DNA from: Sphingomonas sp. PAMC 26605
GTDB lineage: Bacteria; Pseudomonadota; Alphaproteobacteria; Sphingomonadales; Sphingomonadaceae
Reading direction: 5' to 3'
DNA: 64,000 nt
NCBI RefSeq assembly: GCF_000241485.1
Contig: NZ_JH584241.1
Coordinates: 3,714,924-3,778,923, forward strand
Of this stretch, positions 29,800-38,981 are shown piece after piece. The position numbers and the translations under genes were made by a program. Each line of letters starts with the position of its first letter. The first letter of the stretch is position 1. The notes beneath the pieces were generated by a model. The model was not told where the DNA came from. It worked only from the letters and a program-made list of their open reading frames with translations, and did not search any database.

Positions 29800-31058
29800 A
29801 GCGCCGCGATTTCATGGCGGCCGCGCTCGCGACCGGGTTCGTCGCCGACACCGGTGTCGGCGGCAGCGCGGGGGCAGCGCCGCGCGCACCCGGCGGATCG
29901 TCGGACCGCGCCTATATGGTCGACCTGCTCGCGAAAATGGCCAGGCCCGTGCTCGGCCCGATGGCGAGCGGCCAGCTCCACGCACGCTTCAAGCCCGAGC
30001 TCAGCCCGACCTGGGACGGGCGCGATCCGGGCGTCGCCTATCTCGAATGTTTCGGCCGGCTGATGGCGGGGATCGCGCCGTGGCTGTCGCTCCCCGCCGA
30101 CACGACGCCGGAAGGCCGTTTGCGCGAAACGCTGCGCCAGCAGGCGGTGGCGAGCTATGCGCACTCGGTCGATCCGCGCAGCCCCGATTGCCTGTTGTGG
30201 CACGGCCAGGCGCAGGCGCTGGTCGACTCGGCCTATTTCACCAACGCGCTGATGCGTGCGCCCAAGCAGTTGTGGGAGCCGCTCGACACGACGACCAAGC
30301 AGCGGATCGTCGCGGTCATCAAGGGCCTGCGCGACGTCTCGCCACCCTACACCAACTGGCTGCTGTTCGCCGCGATGAACGAGGCGTTCCTGCTGTCGAT
30401 CGGCGAGCAATGGGATCCGGTCCGGATCGACCTCGCGATCCGCAAGGTCAACGAATGGTATGTCGGCGATGGCTGGTACGGCGACGGCCCGCACTTCCAT
30501 TTCGACTTTTACGGATCCTACGTCATCCACCCGATGTTGGTCGAAATCCTCGAAGTGCTCGTCGCGACGGGCGCCAAGTTCAACAGCTTGGCGAGCAAGG
30601 AGCTGCTCGAACAGGCCTATCGCCGCATGCAGCGCTTCGGCGAGAATCTCGAGCGAATGATCGGCCCCGACGGCAGCTATCCGCCGATCGGCCGCTCGCT
30701 CACCTATCGCACCGCGGTGTTCCAGCCCCTGGGCCTGCTCGCGTGGCGCAACCGTCTGCCCAAGTCGCTGCCTGCCGGCCAGGTCCGCGGCGCAACGATC
30801 GCCGCGCAACGGGCGGTGTTCCGCCTTCCCGGCAATTTCGATGCCAACGGATATCTTACGATCGGCTTTACCGGGCATCAGCCCGCGCTCGGTGACTGGT
30901 ATTCCAACGCCGGAAGCATGTACCTTGTCACCGAAAGTCTCGTCGCGCTCGGTCTTCCCACCGATGCCCCCTATTGGTCGGACCCCGCCCAGCCTTGGAC
31001 CGCACGGCGCGCCTTCGCCGGAGCAGCTTTTGCCAAGGACTATTATTCGGATGCATGA
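29796..31058 (+). CDS. DUF2264 family protein, Tat-type signal
   Basis: A 420-aa protein from the ATG at 29796, overlapping the DUF4861 stop (ATGA). It begins KRRDFMAAALATG, a twin-arginine-like motif, so it may be exported folded. DUF2264 features are clear: DVSPPYTNWLLFAAMNEAFL, and VGDGWYGDGPHFHFDFYGSY at about residues 222-241, followed by DGSYPPIGRSLTYR. The predicted fold is an alpha/alpha toroid like that of GH105 and lyases. Bacterial DUF2264 proteins are common in rhamnogalacturonan loci; an enzymatic role on uronosyl ends is likely but unproven. Confidence 0.87.
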
Positions 31059-31088
31059 TGCTATTGCGCCGAGGACCCGACCCCGGTC

Positions 31089-31740
31089 ATGCCAATCGCC
31101 GTTAGCCTCGCCGCCCACCATATCTGCCGAAGCGGGCTGCGGCAGTTCATGCTCGCCACCGGGCTGACCTCGATCCCGCTGAACCGTACCTATCTCAATC
31201 TGCCGCAAGCGGTCGACATCCATCAGCGCGACACCTTCTCACTCGGCACCGAAATCGGCGGGACGCTGGTCAATCGGGTAAAGTGGTCGGGGTTTCTCCA
31301 ATATGGGCAAGTGGTCGATACCGTGACCACCACAAACATGATCCGGCATGTCGAGTGGCTCAATGGCCGCAACGTCGTCGCCGATCCCGTCACCGGTCGG
31401 CCGCAATGCGGCGGCGCGGGCGGCGGGTGTGTGCCGTTCGATTTCTTCACCACCGAGGCGCCGAGCCAAGCCTTCCTCGATTATGCCGAGACCAGCCGAT
31501 ACGAGCGCCGCAGGAACACCCTCCATAGCGGCGGCGGCGCCACTGACGGGAGCATCGTCGCCCTCCCCTATGGCGACGTTTCGATGGCTGCCGGTGCCGA
31601 GTGGCGCCGCGAAACGCTCTCGAACATACAAAGGGTGGATGATCCCCCCACGCCACGGCGTTTGCCCCGAACTATGGGCTTGACGGTGTTGATCATCAGC
31701 ATTCCCACCGGCTCGCGAGCGGCCGTACCGCAAGCGGCCG
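31089..31740 (+). pseudogene. Wreck of a second TonB-dependent receptor
   Basis: A plus-strand frame from 31089 gives receptor-barrel sequence without signal peptide, plug or C-terminal end: LNLPQAVDIHQRDTFSLGTE, RVKWSGFLQYGQVVDTVTTT, PSQAFLDYAETSRYERRR and ALPYGDVSMAAGAEWRRETL. Near 31650 the coherent reading moves to another frame (AFAPNYGLDGVDHQHSHRL), indicating a frameshift, and homology then stops at the neighbouring gene. Only an internal piece of a receptor of about 900-1000 aa survives. It follows the DUF2264 gene in the same direction and was probably part of the locus. Confidence 0.8.
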
Positions 31741-31745
31741 ATTGC

Positions 31746-32822
31746 TTATCGCAACGAGCGGAAGATCACCGGCCAGTCGCCCGGTTCGGCGCCACCGCAC
31801 ATCTGTTGCAACGCCATGTCCGAGAGAACGAACCGCTCGCCATTCCAGATCCAGCTCGCCGACATCCCGCAATCGGCCATGCCGCGGCCCTTGGCTGCCA
31901 TGCTCAGCGTGCCGGTCTTCGGGTCGAAGTCGGCGTCGGTCAGATAGGATTCGTCGCCGCGCTCGGCATCGTTGCCAAGATAAGGGGTCGGCAGCACCAG
32001 CCGCTTCGGCTTCCCGCCGCGGCGGGGCGCGATATAGCCGAGCGCGGAGCCCTGATAGGCACCCATGAGGCAGGGAATGATGACCAGCGCCTGCGTCTTG
32101 TCGAGCGCGTGCGCTTCTGGATCGACGGGCACATCGGACGCGCAGTCCTCCTTCGCGAACACCGCCTTCTGATCTGCGCGCACCGCCGCGATGAGACGCT
32201 TTTCCTCACCGGGCGCGAGAGTGACGGTGATCGGGTGGTCGGGAATTTTCGGGAGCGCGGGCGGTCGGGGCACGCGCGAGGCGGGCAACGGGCCGGTCCT
32301 GACGAGAGCAGTCACGCCGCCGATTCGGCTCTGCCGCTCGTCCAGACGCAGCACCGCGGCGGCAAACCCGTCGAGCGACACTTCGGCGTCTCCGCCCAGC
32401 GTGACCCTGGCCGCGTTGCGCAGGCGCGCGACCAGCTGTCGGACCCCCGCCAAATCGCTGCTCGAAAGCGTCGTCTCGTCGGTATTCGCATCGAGCCGCC
32501 ACGCCGGGCCGCCGAGCCCAGCAGGCTTGCCGTCGATCCTGACATCGCCGAGCGCGAAGGCGCGCTCGGCGCGGATCGACAGCGCCAGCTTGCCGCTGGG
32601 ACCCGCGTCGCGGTCGATGACGATTTCGGCCCCCGGATGCGCATCGGAAAAACCCTTGGCGACGCAGCGGAGCGCGTTGTCACACGCCACGAGCCAGGAT
32701 TTGTAGCCGTCATAGGACTGGACGGTGCCGGGCGGAGCCGGAATCGGCTTTGCCGCCGCGACCGTGGCCGCAATCGCACCGAGCAGCAGCATCGTGCGGG
32801 CTATCCGTCGAAATCGCATCAT
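31746..32822 (-). CDS. DUF1176 domain secreted protein
   Basis: A 358-aa protein from the ATG pair at 32822/32819 with a Sec signal (MLLLGAIAATVAAA). The mature part starts with a DUF1176-type segment (VQSYDGYKSWLVACDNALRC), contains paired cysteines, and ends with MSASWIWNGERFVLSDMALQ and a Cys near QQMCGG. DUF1176 proteins are periplasmic and of unknown function. The gene is convergent with the receptor pseudogene; its stop is only a few bases past the point where the pseudogene frame is lost, so the deletion joint may lie here. Confidence 0.84.
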   Translation of the reverse strand: MMRFRRIARTMLLLGAIAATVAAAKPIPAPPGTVQSYDGYKSWLVACDNALRCVAKGFSDAHPGAEIVIDRDAGPSGKLALSIRAERAFALGDVRIDGKPAGLGGPAWRLDANTDETTLSSSDLAGVRQLVARLRNAARVTLGGDAEVSLDGFAAAVLRLDERQSRIGGVTALVRTGPLPASRVPRPPALPKIPDHPITVTLAPGEEKRLIAAVRADQKAVFAKEDCASDVPVDPEAHALDKTQALVIIPCLMGAYQGSALGYIAPRRGGKPKRLVLPTPYLGNDAERGDESYLTDADFDPKTGTLSMAAKGRGMADCGMSASWIWNGERFVLSDMALQQMCGGAEPGDWPVIFRSLR

Positions 32823-32920
32823 CGGCACCCCACCCCCCGTTTCACGCGTTTGAACCCTCCGTATAGCAGCGGTATCGCGTTGATCACGCGGAAGGTTTCG
32901 TCCGGGCGGGAGTAAGGTCG

Positions 32921-34681
32921 ATGCGATCGAATTGGCCATTGCCGGCATTGCTGCTCCAGGGGGCGTTCCTTTGCGCGACGGCGGGAACGAGCGCCGCGAC
33001 GCCCTTGGACCATGCGCCGTCGATCGATGTCTGCAAGATGGTCACCGCCGACGAGATCCGCCCGATCCTGACGCTGGAGAAATCGGACGTTCGAAGCTCG
33101 CCGGAGCGGCCCAAGCCGGGCAGCGGGACGTGCACCTGGGACGCCATCGATCCCGGACTGACCGCCGATGCGCCGCCGACCGCGAGCGTCAGCATCGCGG
33201 TCTATCGCGTCGGAGATGCGGCCTGGATGGCGAAAAACTTCTCCATCGAGTTTCGCAAGGTGATCGTCCCGAGCCAGGTCCGCACCGATGATCCCGGCGA
33301 CCTGATCGCACGGCCGAAGCAGGAAACGGTTGCCGCGCGGCATGGCGGAACGGTCGTCGTCGTGGAGGCGAGCAATCAGGCGAATGATCTCCAGCGCGCG
33401 CCTGAGCGCTTTTACAAGCTCGAGGCGTTCGCGCTCCGCCTTGCGGGCGCTACGGTGCGCGGGCCGGTCGATCCGCGGACCACGCAGGACGCCTGCACGC
33501 CCCTCGACCAGCAGCAGGTTCTCGGCATTCTGACGACCGAGCCGTCCTCGCTGGAGATCAACCGCGACGGCCTGCGCTGCACGATCGAGGTGAAGGACGG
33601 CAGCGGCCGGGTGGGCCATTGGGTCGACAATCGCGGCGAGGTCCAGATCACCCGGATCGACGCTCGGACCAATGCCGAGGCGTTGCGCTTCCAGCACGCG
33701 CAGACCCCGTTCATGCCCGTCAGCACGCTGGTCAGGACCAACGACCCGCGCGACCGCCTGGTCACGTCCGCGGACCAGCCGGGTGAAGCCTGGGCGGTGC
33801 ACGGTGCCAATTACGTCACGCTCGGGGTGCAAAACGAGACTGCAGCGGCGCGATCCTCCCCCGGCTGGCGCTACCGCGTCCAGCGCCTGGCGTTCGAAGC
33901 GGCCGGCGCGACGATCGTGCCGACGCCGAATATGCCGCCCGACCCGATCGTGCCGAAACCGGTCGATACCGAGGCCAGCGGGAACCCCCGCGACACCACG
34001 CAATGGACACCACCCGCGCACCCCGCTCCGGCGCTCTCTTGGCTGATCGATCCGATCGTCGCGGTGATCGCCTTTCTGTCGGTGTGGCGCATGTTCCTGA
34101 TGCCGGTGTTCGTCGTGGGCGCAATCGCGCTGATGGTGATCGGCAACGATCGCGCGGCGAAGCGGGGCAAGACGAGCCGGTCGAGACTATGGTTGGCGAT
34201 CCTGATCCCGATCGGCTTCCTGAACATCATGCTGGGCCCCTGGCTCTCCAGCACCCTGATCTACCACGCCGGCGTGTCCGGCAGCGCCATGGTGACCGCG
34301 ATCCGCCCCACTTCGACGCAGTATAACAATCATACCGTGGAAGCCTACGTCGTCCTCATCCGGACTCCTGAAGGCAAGGTGATCGAGTCCGGCTTCGCGG
34401 ATGACGATTTCATCGTCTATCCCGCGCACAACGAGACGTCCTACCCGGGCGAGCGGCTGCCCTTCACGGTCCGCTATCTCGCGCACGCGCCGCGCACCTT
34501 CGTGATCGTCGCGTCCGACGACAGTCCCTGGGCGCGGACCCTTCGCTGCGAACACATCAAACAAGCCGAGCGTGATGCCGAGCAAAAGTCCGTTTTTGCG
34601 CCGGACAACGCCGCCTACAAGGCGGCCTATCAGCACGCATCGGCGGAGGCGCGCGCGGCGAAATGCTCGGAGGCGGACTGA
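32921..34681 (+). CDS. Membrane protein with duplicated N-terminal domain and DUF3592-like C-terminus
   Basis: A 586-aa protein with a signal peptide (ALLLQGAFLCATAG). Two related blocks of about 150 residues follow: one starts DVCKMVTADEIRPIL and ends ALRLAGATVRGP, the other starts DACTPLDQQQVLGIL and ends RLAFEAAGATIVP. Each has a Cys near the start and a Cys after a Gly-rich turn (GTCTW, GLRCTIE). Two transmembrane helices lie at about 370-408 and 424-446. The C-terminal part (YNNHTVEAYVVLIRT) resembles DUF3592 proteins. No function is assigned. It is divergent from the DUF1176 gene. Confidence 0.72.
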   Translation: MRSNWPLPALLLQGAFLCATAGTSAATPLDHAPSIDVCKMVTADEIRPILTLEKSDVRSSPERPKPGSGTCTWDAIDPGLTADAPPTASVSIAVYRVGDAAWMAKNFSIEFRKVIVPSQVRTDDPGDLIARPKQETVAARHGGTVVVVEASNQANDLQRAPERFYKLEAFALRLAGATVRGPVDPRTTQDACTPLDQQQVLGILTTEPSSLEINRDGLRCTIEVKDGSGRVGHWVDNRGEVQITRIDARTNAEALRFQHAQTPFMPVSTLVRTNDPRDRLVTSADQPGEAWAVHGANYVTLGVQNETAAARSSPGWRYRVQRLAFEAAGATIVPTPNMPPDPIVPKPVDTEASGNPRDTTQWTPPAHPAPALSWLIDPIVAVIAFLSVWRMFLMPVFVVGAIALMVIGNDRAAKRGKTSRSRLWLAILIPIGFLNIMLGPWLSSTLIYHAGVSGSAMVTAIRPTSTQYNNHTVEAYVVLIRTPEGKVIESGFADDDFIVYPAHNETSYPGERLPFTVRYLAHAPRTFVIVASDDSPWARTLRCEHIKQAERDAEQKSVFAPDNAAYKAAYQHASAEARAAKCSEAD

Positions 34682-34912
34682 GCCGCCGGCATTAGCGCCG
34701 TCTCCAGCGCTTCCCGACTTCCGCCATTCGGTCATGTCGATCAGACTACCGGTTGGGAAGCCGGCGCTGTGTCCGCGGTTGCGCGCCGACGCAGGAGCCC
34801 CGCGTCAGACGCAGCGGCTGGTATACGGTTTCCCATCGCGCTTCGCGCGGAGCGTCGTAGCAGCGAGATCAGGGTCGCGAACGCTATGTCGTTGAGCGCA
34901 GAACAACTGAGC

Positions 34913-35040
34913 GACAAAGCCTGTCGACAACCGCGAAGTTCGGCACAAAGGCCCAGGAATTCAATATGCTGATGAGCGCCGTCACGAACGCGATCACGTC
35001 GATCGGCGCCGCTGAGGCAATTGAGCACGCACGGGCTTAG
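34913..35040 (+). pseudogene. Possible 3' remnant of an unidentified short gene
   Basis: Within the 480-base gap 34682-35161 one plus-strand frame shows real codon bias and a coherent ending (KFGTKAQEFNMLMSAVTNAI, then EAIEHARA and TAG at 35038-35040). No start codon fits, and the frame has a stop near 34856. The rest of the gap shows nothing recognisable. Confidence 0.25.
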
Positions 35041-35161
35041 TCCCATCGCGCGAGGATCGCCCGTGGTGCCGAGGCGTTGGAGGCGAGGATGAGGCTGGGC
35101 ATGGCGGCGGCGCCGCCCCGGGCAAACTCCGTTAGGAACTAAAACGACCAGGAGACGACTC

Positions 35162-35896
35162 ATGGCGATTCTTCGATCCGTCACTACGGCTTTGCTGCTG
35201 GCGCTGGCGGGCGCCGTGCCCGGCGCCGCAGCGACGGCACAGGATTATACGGGCGTCTTCGACATGGGTACGCTGACGGGCGGTTTGAGCATCGATGCCG
35301 TTACCCTGGCTGAGGAGAAGCGGTCGGGCACGGGTCGCTATGCCCACTCCGCGCCGCACGCTGCGCCGGTCGCGCGCGCGAACCTCACCTATCGACCGAA
35401 CGCCGCGCTCCGCCAGAAGCATTTCGCGCAGTTCGTCGCCAAGGCACGGCGGCAGGATCCGGCCGGCGCGGCCAAGCTGCAGCAGGTCCTCGCCACCGAG
35501 AATGTGATCGGCAAGATCCAAGCCGGGATCGCGCCCTATAGCATGTCGACCAACAACGTCGCCGATGCCTCCGCAGTCTATCTCGCTTATGCCTGGATGG
35601 CGACGCGCGCCGACGATCGCGACCCGACACGCGCGCAAATGCTCGGTCTGCGCAACCAGCTCGCCGCCGCGATGACGAACAGCCCGGGCTTCGCGCGCGC
35701 GAGCGATGCGACCAAGCAGGAGGTCGCCGACGCCAATCTGGTGCAGGGCCTGATCGCGGGCCAGCTGGCAGCGCTCGCCAAACGCGATCCCGCGGCGCGG
35801 GTCCGCATCCGCAGCGCGGTCGCTCAGGGTGCGCGGACGACCTACGGCCTCGATTTGCTCTCGCTCGATCTCACCCCGCAGGGTCTGCGGCCGTGA
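35162..35896 (+). CDS. DUF6683-like secreted protein
   Basis: A 244-aa protein with a Sec signal peptide (ALLLALAGAVPGAAATA). The mature part is helical. It has the pattern RQKHFAQFVAKARRQDPAGAA, then STNNVADASAVYLAYAWMA at about residues 130-148 and RARDATKQEVADANLVQGL-like helices. This matches the DUF6683 family known from alphaproteobacteria, function unknown. AGGAG precedes the ATG. It stands alone between two gaps. Confidence 0.72.
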   Translation: MAILRSVTTALLLALAGAVPGAAATAQDYTGVFDMGTLTGGLSIDAVTLAEEKRSGTGRYAHSAPHAAPVARANLTYRPNAALRQKHFAQFVAKARRQDPAGAAKLQQVLATENVIGKIQAGIAPYSMSTNNVADASAVYLAYAWMATRADDRDPTRAQMLGLRNQLAAAMTNSPGFARASDATKQEVADANLVQGLIAGQLAALAKRDPAARVRIRSAVAQGARTTYGLDLLSLDLTPQGLRP

Positions 35897-36007
35897 CGCC
35901 GCCTGCGCCGCTCCGAAAAGCCGGTCGTCCGCCGAAATTGGCTTCGGACAGAACCGCGCTGTCCGCCGACCGACCTTAGTCGAACCCGTTCTGCACGCGT
36001 TTGCACG

Positions 36008-36661
36008 TTAGTGCGGACTGCTCAACTCCGCCGAATCGGGTACGACCTTCGGCCCTTTCGCAGCGTCCGCGTCGCCGACGACATCGAACAGCAGCGTTGC
36101 GGGTCGGCCGCGTTGCCACCCCGTCAGCGCGGTTGCGGGACCGTCGCCGAACGCCTGCTCGGTGCGCGCGCCCTTGGCGCGAACGAAGCGGGGTCTGCGA
36201 TCCACCGCGATCACGCCGTCCCCCATTCGCGCGACGGCCGCGCGACCGGAGGCATCACTCGAATCCGACCGATACTGGTTGATCGTGACCAGCAGACGTC
36301 CACCGTCAGGCGACAGGCAGTCGGCCTTGCCGGTGTTGGGAAGGCTCAACGCCTGGCCTTCGCGTCCGACATCCCACGTCCAGAGCAAGCGACCGTCCTT
36401 CGCGAACCGCCGCAACCGCGTGAAGGGACGCACGTTGGCGGCCCACCCACACGAGCCCGACCGCGCCTGCCAGCGCGAGAGTATCGATTGCTCCGCGCGT
36501 TTTCGGTCCGCGTCGTCGACCATCCGGTCAGCGACGATCCGCCCCCCGGATTTGACGATGCCGGTGAGCGAGGTGATGGCGCCGGGCGCCCCCTCGATCC
36601 GCCACACCGAGGTCGACGGCGCGATCGCTCCGGCGGCCAGCAGGAGCAGCGCGAGCACCAT
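36008..36661 (-). CDS. Exported protein of unknown function
   Basis: A 217-aa protein from the ATG at 36661. A short signal (LALLLLAAGAIAPS) is followed by beta-rich sequence with WRIEGAPGAITSL, a basic central part and a Cys pair (GSCGW, ADCLSPDGG). The segment GEGRLLWTWDVGREGQ-like (read as FAKDGRLLWTWDV) and LSPDGGRLLVTINQY recall propeller repeats, but only one or two would fit. No family is assigned. It is convergent with the DUF6683-like gene. Confidence 0.6.
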   Translation of the reverse strand: MVLALLLLAAGAIAPSTSVWRIEGAPGAITSLTGIVKSGGRIVADRMVDDADRKRAEQSILSRWQARSGSCGWAANVRPFTRLRRFAKDGRLLWTWDVGREGQALSLPNTGKADCLSPDGGRLLVTINQYRSDSSDASGRAAVARMGDGVIAVDRRPRFVRAKGARTEQAFGDGPATALTGWQRGRPATLLFDVVGDADAAKGPKVVPDSAELSSPH

Positions 36662-37135
36662 CAGCGCGTACCGACGAACGAACTCGGCGCCGCGCTGAGC
36701 GTCGAGCCCTGACCGACGATCCGGTGGTGGCGAGCGATCGGGGCCGTCATCTCGAACGCCCCGCGCTGTGCTCGATGCGCGCTCATGATCTTCGCCCCGT
36801 ACGCCCCGCGTTGGCCCGCCGTAAGATCTGCTCGCCCCGGTCTATTCGCCGGCACGTTTGCCTTCCAGTCGTTGTTCAAACACTTGCGGATCTTAAGCGA
36901 TCATCTTCTCAGCAGCTCGGTAAGGGCAACATGATGCTCCCGTCGCTTCTTCGACAAACGCATATCCGTCGATAAACTGTTCGCCGAGCGCAAACTGTCG
37001 CCGCGGCGAAGGACATGCTGGAGCAAGGCGGCCAAGGATTGCGATCTCCTGGACAGGCCGTTGGCACAGTCACGTGCACACGCCGGGTCGTCCAAACCGG
37101 TTTTAGCCGGTCCGATTAACCACTTACCTGTTGAT
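36662..37135. other. Gene-free stretch
   Basis: About 470 bases. A 72-codon TTG frame at 36661-36879 (minus) ends in TGATG at the next gene, but its codon use and composition are not gene-like. The rest is non-coding, with a modest A/T rise near 36880-36980. The promoter of the exported-protein gene should lie here. No RNA or repeat was seen. Confidence 0.45.
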
Positions 37136-37210
37136 TGGCTGGGGCGGCAGGGTTCGAACCTGCGAATGGCGGCATCAAAAGCCGCTGCCTTACCACTTGG
37201 CGACGCCCCA
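37136..37210 (-). tRNA. tRNA-Gln (anticodon UUG)
   Basis: Full cloverleaf on the minus strand. The acceptor is TGGGGCG/CGCCCCA, the D-arm GCCAAGTGGTAAGGC, the anticodon stem GCGGC/GCCGC with loop TTTTGAT (anticodon TTG), and the T-loop GGTTCGAACC. The 3' CCA is encoded (37136-37138). Confidence 0.96.
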
Positions 37211-37235
37211 ATCCGGGAGAGCGCGTCTTTAGGGT

Positions 37236-37266
37236 GCGTTTCCGGGCTTGGAAAGCCCGGAAACGC
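37236..37266 (-). terminator. Perfect 14-bp hairpin after the aminotransferase gene
   Basis: Arms of 14 perfectly complementary bases (37236-37249 and 37253-37266) with a three-base loop start eight bases after the aminotransferase stop and precede the tRNA in the direction of transcription. The following T content is low, so termination may be partial. Confidence 0.65.
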
Positions 37267-37273
37267 TTGATCC

Positions 37274-38419
37274 TTACAGCACGCGGTCGAGCCAGCCGTG
37301 CGGATCGGGCGCGAGGCCGCGCTGGATATCGATCAACGCCTGGCGCAAGCGCAGCGTCGTCTGGCCCGGGCCGCCGCTGCCGATCGAGAAATCCCCGTCG
37401 CGCAGCTTCATCGTGCCGATCGGCGTGACCACCGCCGCGGTGCCGCAGGCAAACGCCTCGACCAGCCGCCCGCTCTGCGCATCGGCGCGGCACTGGTCGA
37501 TCGCATAGCGCTCTTCGCGGACCTCGAGCCCGTGATCGCGCGCGAGCGTGATGAGCGAATCGCGCGTGATGCCGGGCAGGATCGTGCCGGTCAGCGGGGG
37601 CGTGACGATGCTGCCGTCGTCGAACACGAAGAAGATGTTCATCCCCCCCAGTTCCTCGATCCAGCGCCGCTCGATCGCGTCGAGGAACAGCACCTGGTCG
37701 CAGCCCTGGCGAGTCGCCTCGGCCTGCGCGATCAGGCTGGAAGCATAATTGCCACCGCACTTGGCAGCACCGGTGCCGCCGGGCGCGGCACGCGTATAGT
37801 CCTGCGTCACCCACAGCGTGACCGCGGGGGCATTGCCCTTGAAATAGGCTCCGACCGACGAGGCGATCACCGCGTAGAGATATTCGGTCGACGGCTTGAC
37901 CCCGAGGAACACCTCGCTCGCGATCATGAACGGGCGCAGGTACAGCGCCCCGCCGTCGATCTCGGGGATCCAGTCGGCCTCCTGCCGCACCAGCGCACGG
38001 ACCGATTCGACGAACAGCGCCTCGGGCAGCGGCACCATCGCCATCCGCTCGGCCGAGCGGCGGAAGCGCGCGGCATTCTCGCTCGGACGGAACAGCGCCG
38101 CGCCGCCGTCGGGCAGGCGATAGGCCTTCATGCCCTCGAAGATTTCCTGCGCGTAATGCAGCACCGCCGACGCGCTATCCATCTCGAACGGCGCGCGCGC
38201 GACGACCTTGGCGTCATGCCAGCCGTCGTGCTCGTTATAGCGGATCGTCGCCATGTGATCGGTGAAGACGCGGCCGAAGCCCGGATCGACCAGCATGGCG
38301 GTGCGCTCGGAAAGCGGGATCGGCGTCGCGTGCGGCTCGATCGCGAAGCGCGGCGCAGAGGTTTCGACCGATGGAAGGCTTTGCGCGTCAGGGCGATTGT
38401 GCGGCATGGAATGCGACAT
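37274..38419 (-). CDS. ilvE: Branched-chain amino acid aminotransferase (class IV PLP enzyme)
   Basis: A 381-aa enzyme from the ATG at 38419 (MSHSMPHN); a second ATG lies 12 bases downstream. It has the long BCAT type-2 form: HYAQEIFEGMKAYRLPDG, FRPSENAARFRRSAERM, YLRPFMIASE, and the PLP-Lys region GGTGAAKCGGNYASSLIAQ. The end has LEVREERYAIDQ and ACGTAAVVTPIG. It catalyses the last step of Leu, Ile and Val synthesis and the first of their degradation. Divergent from a MarR regulator with only 56 bases between, so it may be under its control. Confidence 0.94.
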   Translation of the reverse strand: MSHSMPHNRPDAQSLPSVETSAPRFAIEPHATPIPLSERTAMLVDPGFGRVFTDHMATIRYNEHDGWHDAKVVARAPFEMDSASAVLHYAQEIFEGMKAYRLPDGGAALFRPSENAARFRRSAERMAMVPLPEALFVESVRALVRQEADWIPEIDGGALYLRPFMIASEVFLGVKPSTEYLYAVIASSVGAYFKGNAPAVTLWVTQDYTRAAPGGTGAAKCGGNYASSLIAQAEATRQGCDQVLFLDAIERRWIEELGGMNIFFVFDDGSIVTPPLTGTILPGITRDSLITLARDHGLEVREERYAIDQCRADAQSGRLVEAFACGTAAVVTPIGTMKLRDGDFSIGSGGPGQTTLRLRQALIDIQRGLAPDPHGWLDRVL

Positions 38420-38475
38420 TCTGTTACAATTTGGGGATTGAAGGCGTGTACGGGGTGCGCCAAAGGCGGTCAACA

Positions 38476-38964
38476 ATGGCCACAGCAATCGCCTCCGCCT
38501 CACCGCTCTTCCTGCGCGAACCCGAGATTCGTCGCGGGATCGAGCTGATGTATTTCGCGCAGAGCACGCTTGCGCGCACCACCGAGACCCGGCTTGCCGC
38601 GATCGGTCTGGGGCGCGCGCATCACCGCGCGATCTATTTCATCGCGCGGCATCCCGATCTCACGGTGAGCGCGCTGCTCGGGCTGCTCGGCATTACCAAG
38701 CAATCGCTCGGCCGCGTGCTCAACGAGCTGGTCGACCGCGCGATGGTCGAAACCCGCGTCGGCGAGCGCGACCGGCGCCAGCGGTTGCTGCGCCTCACCC
38801 CTGAAGGCGCGGCGCTCGAGACCGAGCTGTTCGAGACGGTGCGTCAGCATTGGGCCGCCGCGTATGCGCGCGCGGGACAGCAGGCGGTGACGGGGTTCTG
38901 GTCGGTGCTCGAGGGCATGATCGGCGAGGAAGACCTGGCGCGGCTTTCGGGTCTAAGCCGCTAG
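38476..38964 (+). CDS. MarR-family transcriptional regulator
   Basis: A 162-aa regulator from the ATG at 38476. Typical MarR helices are seen: LGRAHHRAIYFIARHPDLTV, the recognition helix LLGITKQSLGRVLNELV at about residues 70-87, and the wing VGERDRRQRLLRLTPEG. It is related to the PetP group. Directly divergent from the branched-chain aminotransferase gene and convergent with proC. Possible control of the aminotransferase is inferred from position only. Confidence 0.91.
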   Translation: MATAIASASPLFLREPEIRRGIELMYFAQSTLARTTETRLAAIGLGRAHHRAIYFIARHPDLTVSALLGLLGITKQSLGRVLNELVDRAMVETRVGERDRRQRLLRLTPEGAALETELFETVRQHWAAAYARAGQQAVTGFWSVLEGMIGEEDLARLSGLSR

Positions 38965-38981
38965 GCGATCCCGCTCCGCGC

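Noticed and set aside
36661..36879. 72-codon TTG frame ending in TGATG at the exported-protein gene
   Set aside because: The stop-start overlap is suggestive, but codon bias and residue composition are poor and no ribosome site is seen.
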